Source of the DNA: a virus
Reading direction: 5' to 3' (one strand)
IMG/VR virus record: IMGVR_UViG_3300020595_000110
Location: 1 to 33,113 of that record
DNA: 33,113 nt
How positions within the stretch are numbered: the stretch's first letter is position 1; the number at the start of each line of letters is the position of its first letter. The position numbers were made by a program, and so were the translations under genes. The notes below the pieces were generated by a model. It was not told where the DNA came from. It did not search any database and saw only the letters and a program-made list of their open reading frames with translations. Positions 23,176 to 29,618 of this stretch are shown here, one piece after another.

Positions 23176-24570
23176 ATGGCAGAAGTAATTATAAGACCAG
23201 ATGCTTTAGTTGGAACTGCAACTGGATTTGATACCGATCTTGACACAGTAGCCGGTTTAGGTAAAATTAATGATGATAGTGATTCAACTGCCATAGAACA
23301 AAACAGCACAACAGCTAATTTTCAAGTTACAATGGGAAATTCAGCTGACTATTCTGGTGCTACAATAAATTCAATTCAAGCGTTTGTTAGAGGGGTTCCT
23401 GGTAGATCAGGAGAAGCTAGTGTAACTTTAAAAGTATTAAACGCAGCAAATAGTGGGTTACAGAATGGTACTCTTTCATTTGAGAGTGGTAACTCAACAC
23501 AAACTTTAGGTACTATAACAAGTGGTTTAACTCCTACTGTAGTAGATGGTCTTCAGTTATTTATAGGTCCTGATGAAAATGGAATCTCTATTATTGATTG
23601 TTGGATAGTGGTTGATTTTACTGCTGCGGCTAATCCTTTTATATCAAAAATATCGGGTATTGTTATTGGTTCAGTTAACAAAGTATCTTCTTTAGCAAAA
23701 ACATCCATGGCAAAAGTAATTGCTGTAGTCAATTATTTTGATCGTTCAGCAGTAGCTAAATCAATATCTACTGGTACTAGTGAAGCAGTATATATTTCAG
23801 ATTCAAACGGAAGTTATAGAGTAGATCACAACGATGCATTTTCAGTTTCTTTTTGGATAAAAGTAGGATGGAATGTAAGTGTAAATGCAACATGCCATAT
23901 GTTTTCATCAGCTGACGTAGGAGCCGCTGGTGCCAACGCAGATGTATTCCGAGTCTGGTATTATGAACCCCATAATAGAATTTATGCAGAATGGAGATCA
24001 GGCTCCTCAGAAAAAAAACACAATTTTTGGTTTTTTCATTCAAATTCTTCTTCTAATAATAACTCAGCAGTTGCATTTGCGGCTGCAGGTTTAGGTACTA
24101 CATTTTGGAACTCAAGTAATCGAGGAAATGCAAATAGTGATGGGTATACTTTAATAACAGTTACTCGAGGTACTACAAATTCAGCTGCAAGTTCTAATCT
24201 GAATTTATATTGGAATGATGCTACTTGTGGTATAGGGTTTTATGCTAGTGGTGGTGGATCTGGTACACCTAATATGGGTAATTCAACTGATAAACAGATA
24301 GCTATAGGTTCAAACTCATGGGATTTTAGTGACTGTGGTAATAATGATGAAACCAAATATAATGGAGTTACTGTTTGGGATAAAAAACTAACTTCATCAG
24401 AAGTAACAGAATTATATAATAGTGGTACCCCAATGGATGTATCAACTCATTCAGCATATGCAAATTGTACTGGTTGGTGGAATTTTGAAGACACTAATGG
24501 TACAAATTTAATATCAGGAGGACCTGATTTCGATCAAATAAATGGCAACTCAAATATAGGACCAATCTAA
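23176..24570 (+). CDS. LamG / concanavalin-like lectin adhesin
   Basis: A 464-residue protein without ISASG repeats. Residues 1-150 are a beta domain (PDALVGTATGFDTDLDTVAG; ending IIDCWIVVDFTAAA). Residues about 210-445 fit a LamG/concanavalin-A-like jelly roll: HNDAFSVSFWIKVGWN near the start, a middle FRVWYYEPHNRIYAEW, and near the end VTVWDKKLTSSEVTELYNSG followed by TGWWNFED, the typical closing strands of laminin_G_3 domains. Such domains bind sugars, so a receptor-binding protein is likely. It starts after AAATAAGTT-ATG and overlaps an 86-residue gene at its end. Confidence 0.75.
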   Translation: MAEVIIRPDALVGTATGFDTDLDTVAGLGKINDDSDSTAIEQNSTTANFQVTMGNSADYSGATINSIQAFVRGVPGRSGEASVTLKVLNAANSGLQNGTLSFESGNSTQTLGTITSGLTPTVVDGLQLFIGPDENGISIIDCWIVVDFTAAANPFISKISGIVIGSVNKVSSLAKTSMAKVIAVVNYFDRSAVAKSISTGTSEAVYISDSNGSYRVDHNDAFSVSFWIKVGWNVSVNATCHMFSSADVGAAGANADVFRVWYYEPHNRIYAEWRSGSSEKKHNFWFFHSNSSSNNNSAVAFAAAGLGTTFWNSSNRGNANSDGYTLITVTRGTTNSAASSNLNLYWNDATCGIGFYASGGGSGTPNMGNSTDKQIAIGSNSWDFSDCGNNDETKYNGVTVWDKKLTSSEVTELYNSGTPMDVSTHSAYANCTGWWNFEDTNGTNLISGGPDFDQINGNSNIGPI

Positions 24571-24830
24571 TGAATTATTATATAGTAACATCAGAAGTAT
24601 TTGATACTTTAACAAAAGAAAATATAGCATTTATGCATAAAAGTATGGATGGAACACAAAGACTAATAGGAACGACAGATGAAGTAACTAATAGAGTAAG
24701 AAAATTCCAGAGTATAACGTCATGTTCAAATTATACATTCACAAACCACTCTGATTGGACAGGAGATGGTGAAGGTATAGAAGAATGGGTACTTGAAGAA
24801 ATCATATATATACCAGGAATAGATGATTAA
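24570..24830 (+). CDS. Small protein coupled to the lectin adhesin
   Basis: An 86-residue protein whose ATG overlaps the adhesin stop (TAATG). Sequence: YYIVTSEVFDTLTKENIAFM, HKSMDGTQRLIGTTDEV, ending in an acidic WVLEEIIYIPGIDD. The placement right after a receptor-binding-like gene suggests a fibre chaperone or accessory subunit (inference). Family not recognised. Confidence 0.65.
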   Translation: MNYYIVTSEVFDTLTKENIAFMHKSMDGTQRLIGTTDEVTNRVRKFQSITSCSNYTFTNHSDWTGDGEGIEEWVLEEIIYIPGIDD

Positions 24831-24849
24831 TGATGTTTTCTAAAATTTG

Positions 24850-24883
24850 CATATATGTATATCTGAACAATAATTAAAAAATA
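24850..24883 (+). repeat. 34-nt duplicated promoter/leader, copy 1
   Basis: Identical over 34 nt to 28480-28513. It includes CATATATGTATATCTGAAC and the following AATAATTAAAAAATA. Confidence 0.9.
24853..24861 (+). promoter_or_regulatory. Late-promoter-like motif ATATGTATA
   Basis: It lies inside the duplicated leader, 27 nt before the ATG at 24889. Confidence 0.6.
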
Positions 24884-24888
24884 AAGTT

Positions 24889-25185
24889 ATGGCAGTTAAA
24901 AAACCAACAGAATCTACTACATCTTCAAAATCATTAGAATCTAAAAAAATTGAAGAAAATGATCTAAATAATCTTAAACAGCTTCAAACAGAAACTGATA
25001 GATTAGTTTATAGTTTAGGTCAATTATATATTCAAAAAGAAAAATTATCTAACACTGAAAATGATCTTAAAAAGGCAATTCATCAAATTGAGCAAAAAGA
25101 AGAAGAATTAGGTAAGCAATTATCTAGTAAATATGGTGTGGGTACTGTTAATATAGAAGAAGGTACTTTCGTACCAAGGTCTTAA
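24889..25185 (+). CDS. Coiled-coil protein upstream of tail sheath
   Basis: A 98-residue protein with a Ser/Thr/Lys-rich N-terminus (1-22) and then a continuous coiled coil at about 23-78 (LKQLQTETDRLVYSLGQLYI, NDLKKAIHQIEQKEEELGKQ). It closes with KYGVGTVNIEEGTFVPRS. The same layout, a short coiled coil ending in KYGxG, recurs in small proteins of marine T4-like phages (recollection). It has its own promoter motif. Structural or assembly role unknown. Confidence 0.7.
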   Translation: MAVKKPTESTTSSKSLESKKIEENDLNNLKQLQTETDRLVYSLGQLYIQKEKLSNTENDLKKAIHQIEQKEEELGKQLSSKYGVGTVNIEEGTFVPRS

Positions 25186-25203
25186 TTTTTCCCAATATAT
25201 TTT

Positions 25204-25212
25204 ATATTTATA
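25204..25212 (+). promoter_or_regulatory. First ATATTTATA motif before tail sheath
   Basis: The nonamer lies 59 nt upstream of a second copy and overlaps the foot of the hairpin at 25209-25236. Confidence 0.4.
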
Positions 25213-25236
25213 GGTGACTTAAAATAGTCGCCTATA
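25209..25236 (+). terminator. 11-bp hairpin between two promoter motifs
   Basis: TATAGGTGACT pairs with AGTCGCCTATA (one G-T pair) around a TAAAAT loop. No T-run follows directly; the nearest starts about 18 nt later. It may therefore be a weak terminator or a leader element rather than a standard terminator. Confidence 0.4.
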
Positions 25237-25262
25237 TTAGGTTAGGTTTGTAGATTTTTTTC

Positions 25263-25271
25263 ATATTTATA
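25263..25271 (+). promoter_or_regulatory. Late-promoter-like motif ATATTTATA (tail sheath)
   Basis: TTTTTTTCATATTTATATATGTAAGC, 47 nt before the sheath ATG at 25319. Confidence 0.6.
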
Positions 25272-25318
25272 TATGTAAGCAAACACAAAATATATAACAA
25301 TTATCAAATAATAAAAAG

Positions 25319-27892
25319 ATGGCAGAAAATATAATTTCACCGGGTGTATTTACAAGAGAAAACGACCTATCATTTTTACCACAAGGTATTGGACAAATTG
25401 GAGCAGCAATAATTGGACCTACAGAAAAAGGACCAGCTTTTGTCCCTACAGTAATCCGAAGAGGATTTAATGAGTATGAAGCTAGATTTGGTACTTATAG
25501 TAATGACACATATGTTCCATTAACAGTAAGAAATTACTTAAGAAATGCAGGAACTGTTACTATAGTAAGAGTACTAGGTGGTGGTGGATATACTATACAA
25601 GAAAAAGGCCTCCAAGCACTTGTTATAACAGGAAGTGGTGACTTTACAGGAAGTTCAGATTATGCAAATGTGGATGGAAAAGTATTAGCAGTACTTCATC
25701 CTTCTAAAAATGATGATGCTAAAGCAGACAAAAATACTTTTGATGTATCGGGATCAAGTATATTAGCATTTTCAGCATCTGATTCTAACCCAATTACAGC
25801 AATGGTGCCATTTAATACAAAAAGAGATGGTTTTGGAGACACATTTTGTTTAAAAATAGCGGGTGTTGGTTTCTCAGCAACAAAAGAAGTATCTGCTTCT
25901 TTAAATCCATCTTCACCTAATTATATTACAAAAGCTTTAGGAGCAGATGAAAACAATTCAAGATCAGGTTCAAATACTTATGCTGACACAGCTTACCCTT
26001 ACTTATATTTTAGAGAATATTCAACAGCTATAGACACTTTAACAACAGCATCAGCTACAGCAGCAGGATTATCTGCTTCAGTAAGTATAATACCACTACC
26101 AGAACATGTATTTACTGGAGGTACTAATAATAGTGGATTTACAGAAGGATATGATCATGCAGCTACACCAATGATTCAATCAGGATATAATGATGCTAGT
26201 GGTACTGTAACAGATTTATTTAGAGTACATAAAATTGCAGATGGTACACAAACAAACACAGATTGTAAAATTAGTATATTAAATCTTAAAGAACCTTCTG
26301 ATATAGATGGTGAAGAGCAATATAGTACATTTTCTTTACAAGTTAGAAAATTTACTGATAAAGATAAATCACCAGGAGTATTAGAACAATACGATGGTTT
26401 AAATTTAAATCCAGATAGCCCACAATATATTTCAAGAGTAATTGGGGATAGATATGCTGAATATAATACTGATTTACAAAAAGTAATTATATATGGTGAC
26501 TATCCTAACAAATCACAATATATTAGAATTGAAGTAATGTCAGATATAGATAATGGAGCTACTTCCCCTAAATTATCACCTAGAGGATTCGCAGCACCAT
26601 TAGATCCAATTGTATCTTCTAGTGCTGGTACTACAGTATCAATATTACCAGGATATGTTTCAAAATCAGAACAAACACTTAATAGTGTATATAGTAAAAA
26701 AGCATACTTAGGATTTGATTTTTCTAAATTAGATAATCATTTCTTCTGTAGACCAATCCCATCAACTACAATAGCAAATAACACAGGTAAATTTAATGTT
26801 GATGCTCATAATGGACATTCATCAGCAACATGGACAGGATCACTAAGTGCTTCAATAGATCAATCACAAGCATCAGGACCTAATGCTGATCAAGTTAAAT
26901 TTTCAGTACCATTCCAAGGTGGTTTTGATGGTATGGGACCTCATATTGTAAAAAGAACAGGAGAATTTATTACATCAACTAACTTACATGGATTAGATTT
27001 ATCTAGTTCAGGAGCTTCAGGTTCAGCAGCTTATCAAAAAGCACTTGATATATTAGAAAATCAAGATGAATATGATATTAATATGTTAGCAACTCCTGGA
27101 GTTATCCATAGATTACATTCTACAGTTACAGTAGCAGCTCAAACATTAGTAGAAGACAGAGCAGATTGTTTTTATGTAATGGATTTAACAACAAGAGATG
27201 ATAAACACACAGAAGCAGTAAGTCAAGCATCTGGAATAGATACTAATTATGCAGCTGCATATTACCCATGGGTTAAAGTATTAGATCCATCTAAAAATAA
27301 ACCAGTATTTGTACCACCTTCAGTAATTGTACCAGGAGCAATAGCTCAATCGGATAGAATTGCTGCTGAATGGTTCGCACCAGCAGGTTTAAATAGAGGA
27401 GTATTAGGAAATGTAATTGAAGCAAGAACAAGATTAAGTCAAGCTGAAAGAGATGTTTTATATGAAGGAAAAGTAAATCCAATAGCAACATTTCCAAGAA
27501 CAGGAGTTTGTATTTGGGGTCAGAAAACACTTCAAGCAAGACCAACAGCACTCGATAGAATTAACGTAAGAAGATTATTAATTGAAGTTAAGAAATTTAT
27601 TGCAAGTTCTTCAAGATACTTAGTATTTGAACAAAACACAGTACAAACAAGAAACAGATTCTTAAACATAGCAAATCCATATTTAGAGTCAATTCAACAA
27701 AGACAAGGATTATTTGCATTTAGAGTACAAATGGATGAAAGTAATAATACACCAGATGAAATAGATAGAAATAGATTGATTGGTGCTATTTATTTACAAC
27801 CAACTAGAACAGCTGAATTCATAATTTTAGACTTTAATATCTTACCAACAGGAGCTACATTTGATGGTGGAGGTGGTGGAGGAAGCTACTAA
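25319..27892 (+). CDS. 18: Tail sheath protein, T4 gp18-like
   Basis: An 857-residue contractile sheath subunit (T4 gp18: 659). The N-terminus is diagnostic: ISPGVFTRENDLSFLPQGIG, then AAIIGPTEKGPAFVPTVI and YVPLTVRNYLRNAGTVTIVRVLGGGGY. The conserved C-terminal sheath domain (about 690-845) has PAGLNRGVLGNVIEARTRLS, QAERDVLYEGKVNPIATFPR, GVCIWGQKTLQARPTALDRI and NVRRLLIEVKKFI, then RFLNIANPYLESIQQRQGLF and a Gly-rich end (GGGGGGSY). The ~200 extra residues lie in the middle (about 130-560), probably added surface domains. The leader has two promoter motifs and a hairpin, consistent with high expression. Confidence 0.96.
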   Translation: MAENIISPGVFTRENDLSFLPQGIGQIGAAIIGPTEKGPAFVPTVIRRGFNEYEARFGTYSNDTYVPLTVRNYLRNAGTVTIVRVLGGGGYTIQEKGLQALVITGSGDFTGSSDYANVDGKVLAVLHPSKNDDAKADKNTFDVSGSSILAFSASDSNPITAMVPFNTKRDGFGDTFCLKIAGVGFSATKEVSASLNPSSPNYITKALGADENNSRSGSNTYADTAYPYLYFREYSTAIDTLTTASATAAGLSASVSIIPLPEHVFTGGTNNSGFTEGYDHAATPMIQSGYNDASGTVTDLFRVHKIADGTQTNTDCKISILNLKEPSDIDGEEQYSTFSLQVRKFTDKDKSPGVLEQYDGLNLNPDSPQYISRVIGDRYAEYNTDLQKVIIYGDYPNKSQYIRIEVMSDIDNGATSPKLSPRGFAAPLDPIVSSSAGTTVSILPGYVSKSEQTLNSVYSKKAYLGFDFSKLDNHFFCRPIPSTTIANNTGKFNVDAHNGHSSATWTGSLSASIDQSQASGPNADQVKFSVPFQGGFDGMGPHIVKRTGEFITSTNLHGLDLSSSGASGSAAYQKALDILENQDEYDINMLATPGVIHRLHSTVTVAAQTLVEDRADCFYVMDLTTRDDKHTEAVSQASGIDTNYAAAYYPWVKVLDPSKNKPVFVPPSVIVPGAIAQSDRIAAEWFAPAGLNRGVLGNVIEARTRLSQAERDVLYEGKVNPIATFPRTGVCIWGQKTLQARPTALDRINVRRLLIEVKKFIASSSRYLVFEQNTVQTRNRFLNIANPYLESIQQRQGLFAFRVQMDESNNTPDEIDRNRLIGAIYLQPTRTAEFIILDFNILPTGATFDGGGGGGSY

Positions 27893-27908
27893 AAAAAAGA
27901 AAAGTATT

Positions 27909-27917
27909 ATATTTATA
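27909..27917 (+). promoter_or_regulatory. Late-promoter-like motif ATATTTATA (tail tube)
   Basis: TATATTTATAACGGAATAAAA, 24 nt before the tube ATG. It allows separate tube transcription 17 nt after the sheath stop. Confidence 0.57.
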
Positions 27918-27941
27918 ACGGAATAAAATAAAACAATAAAG

Positions 27942-28427
27942 ATGGCAATATTAAATACAAACGAAATTATGTTCACAGCATTTGAACCTAAACTACAAAA
28001 TAGGTTTATAATGTATATTGATGGAATTCCAGCATTTTTAGTGAAAAAGATATCAAGACCAAATATTCAATTTGGAGAAGTAACTCTTGACCATATCAAC
28101 GTAAAAAGAAAGATTAAAGGAAAAGCAGATTGGCAAAATGTTACAGCTACTCTTTACGATCCAGTAACACCTTCAGGTGCACAAGCAGTAATGGAATGGG
28201 TTCGTTTATCACATGAGTCAGTTACAGGTAGAGATGGTTATTCTGATTTCTATAAAAAAGACATTAGATTTAACGCTTTAGGTCCTGTAGGAGATGTAGT
28301 TGAAGAATGGATCTTAAAAGGAGCTTATTGTTCACAAGCAAATTTTGGAGAAATGGATTGGGCTACAGACACACCAGTTGAAATTTCATTAACTATTAGA
28401 ATGGATTACGCCATCTTAAATTACTAA
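27942..28427 (+). CDS. 19: Tail tube protein, T4 gp19-like
   Basis: A 161-residue protein, nearly the same length as T4 gp19 (163). Landmarks are AFEPKLQNRFIMYIDGIPAF with LVKKISRPNIQFGEVTLDHI, a KRKIKGKADWQNVTATLYDP strand pair, GAQAVMEWVRLSHESVTGR, and VVEEWILKGAYCSQANFGEM with the closing VEISLTIRMDYAILNY. This is the tube subunit fold shared by gp19 and other phage tail tubes. It lies directly after the sheath gene, as in T4, and is closed by a terminator. Confidence 0.95.
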   Translation: MAILNTNEIMFTAFEPKLQNRFIMYIDGIPAFLVKKISRPNIQFGEVTLDHINVKRKIKGKADWQNVTATLYDPVTPSGAQAVMEWVRLSHESVTGRDGYSDFYKKDIRFNALGPVGDVVEEWILKGAYCSQANFGEMDWATDTPVEISLTIRMDYAILNY

Positions 28428-28445
28428 TAGTAATAAATAATAAAA

Positions 28446-28477
28446 AAAAGCGCCTATTTTGGCGCTTTTCTTTTTTC
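28446..28477 (+). terminator. Rho-independent terminator after tail tube
   Basis: AAAAGCGCC-TATTTT-GGCGCTTTT, a 9-bp stem followed by CTTTTTT. Confidence 0.9.
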
Positions 28478-28479
28478 TA

Positions 28480-28513
28480 CATATATGTATATCTGAACAA
28501 TAATTAAAAAATA
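28480..28513 (+). repeat. 34-nt duplicated promoter/leader, copy 2
   Basis: Identical to 24850-24883. Confidence 0.9.
28483..28491 (+). promoter_or_regulatory. Late-promoter-like motif ATATGTATA
   Basis: It follows the tube terminator and lies 43 nt before the ATG at 28535. Confidence 0.6.
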
Positions 28514-28534
28514 GTTTTTACTAAAAAAAAAGTT

Positions 28535-29326
28535 ATGGAACAAAATTCAACAAACCCAACAAACACATCAATTCAGTTTCCCTCAGAAGAAGTTACATTA
28601 CCTTCAAAAGGTTTACTTTATTCAGAAGGATCCCCTCTAAAAAATGGGATTATAGAAATGAAGTATATGACAGCTAGAGAAGAAGATATCTTAACAAACC
28701 AAAATTTAATAAAAAATGGTACTGTTATAGATAAATTATTACAATCTCTTATAATAACTCCTATAGATTACAATGATTTACTAATAGGAGATAAAAATGC
28801 TATATTAATTGCTTCTAGAATATTAGGATATGGTCAAGAATATAGTTTTACATATACACACCCTAATTCTGGAGAAGAGGAACAAGTAACAGTTGATTTA
28901 ACTGAAGCTGAAGATATAATACTTGATGAATCTTTGATCATGAATAATAAAAATGAATTTTCATTTACTTTACCTACATCAAAAACAGAAGTTACATTTA
29001 AACTTTTAACTCATGGTGATGAAAGACAAATAGACCAAGAAATAAAGGGATTAAAAAAGATAAGTAAATTAAGTAGTTCAGAATTAACTACTAGAATGAA
29101 AAACATGATTTTATCTGTAGATGGTGTTTATGATAAAAAAACAGTTAGAGAATTTGTAGATGGTGCTTTTTTAGCTAGAGATGCAAGAGCTTTAAGAGAA
29201 TATGCAGGTTCTATTATGCCTGATATAGATATGACATTTGATTTAGAATTTAAAGATGGGGCGAGCGCGGAGGGCGTAACCATTCCCATTGCAACATCAT
29301 TTTTTTGGCCTGAGTCAGCAGTATAG
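28535..29326 (+). CDS. 26: gp26-like (T4_baseplate family) / putative tail assembly chaperone
   Basis: A 263-residue protein. The family block is at about residues 20-110: VTLPSKGLLYSEGSPLKNGI, EMKYMTAREEDILTNQNLIK, NGTVIDKLLQSLI and GDKNAILIASRILGYGQEY, followed by TYTHPNSGEEEQVTVDLTEA. This matches the T4_baseplate (gp26, baseplate hub) family as seen in marine myoviruses. It lies between tube and tape measure, where other tailed phages encode the G/GT tail assembly chaperones. The zero-frame ending is SFFWPESAV. A T7 run at 29300-29306 could shift ribosomes into the frame at 29280-29564, giving a product of about 340 residues. Bases 29258-29276 are unusually GC-rich. Start: ATG after AAAAAGTT. 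Confidence 0.8.
   Translation: MEQNSTNPTNTSIQFPSEEVTLPSKGLLYSEGSPLKNGIIEMKYMTAREEDILTNQNLIKNGTVIDKLLQSLIITPIDYNDLLIGDKNAILIASRILGYGQEYSFTYTHPNSGEEEQVTVDLTEAEDIILDESLIMNNKNEFSFTLPTSKTEVTFKLLTHGDERQIDQEIKGLKKISKLSSSELTTRMKNMILSVDGVYDKKTVREFVDGAFLARDARALREYAGSIMPDIDMTFDLEFKDGASAEGVTIPIATSFFWPESAV
29256..29306 (+). promoter_or_regulatory. Candidate recoding site (GC-rich patch plus T7 run)
   Basis: The slippery run is T7 at 29300-29306, read TCA TTT TTT TGG in the zero frame. Moving +1 or -2 keeps full Phe-tRNA pairing and enters the downstream frame at GGC (29307). A GC-rich patch containing GCGGAGGGCG lies about 25-30 nt upstream. GGAGGG could act as an internal Shine-Dalgarno-like stimulator, though the spacing is long for that. 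Confidence 0.5.
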
Positions 29327-29564
29327 AAAACAATTTTTTACTCAAATTCATGATTTAGTTTATCATGGTAATGGAGGATTTGTCCACTCAGAAGTTTATA
29401 ATATGCCTATTTGGTTAAGAAAATTTCATATTCAATCAATTAATGATTTTCAGAAAAAACAAGAGGAAGAACATAATAAAGCTAGAGGGGAATCAAATAT
29501 AGGAGATGACAATAAAATCTTTAGACCAGGAGTAAATCCAACTAATTATAATTTTAGTAAGTAA
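29280..29564 (+). CDS. Downstream frame reached by frameshift from the gp26-like gene
   Basis: This frame opens after a TAA at 29277-29279 and overlaps the end of the gp26-like gene by 47 nt. There is no ATG until about 29403, which is already inside conserved-looking sequence (MPIWLRKFHIQSI). The only early alternative start is a TTG at 29289. Protein from the T7 run: GLSQQYRKQFFTQIHDLVYH, GNGGFVHSEVYNMPIWLRKF, then a charged, probably disordered tail. The best explanation is a fusion with the upstream frame by +1 or -2 slippage on TTT-TTT-T, as in gpG/gpGT systems. It might correspond to T4 gp51, which neighbours gp26 on the T4 map, but I cannot confirm this. An extra T in the assembly would give the same appearance. 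Confidence 0.7.
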   Translation, partial: PFPLQHHFFGLSQQYRKQFFTQIHDLVYHGNGGFVHSEVYNMPIWLRKFHIQSINDFQKKQEEEHNKARGESNIGDDNKIFRPGVNPTNYNFSK

Positions 29565-29590
29565 AAAGTGCCATAGGCACTTTTTCTTTT
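29563..29590 (+). terminator. Rho-independent terminator
   Basis: AAAAAGTGCC-ATA-GGCACTTTTT, a 10-bp stem that overlaps the stop codon and is followed by CTTTT. Confidence 0.9.
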
Positions 29591-29591
29591 C

Positions 29592-29600
29592 ATATTTATA
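29592..29600 (+). promoter_or_regulatory. Late-promoter-like motif ATATTTATA (tape measure)
   Basis: TTTTCATATTTATACGTG, directly after the terminator tract and 18 nt before the ATG at 29619. Confidence 0.58.
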
Positions 29601-29618
29601 CGTGAATAATTTTACATT

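Noticed and set aside
8609-24830. Diversity-generating retroelement acting on fibre genes
   Set aside because: No reverse transcriptase and no template/variable repeat pair with A-specific changes seen in the window; it could lie outside.
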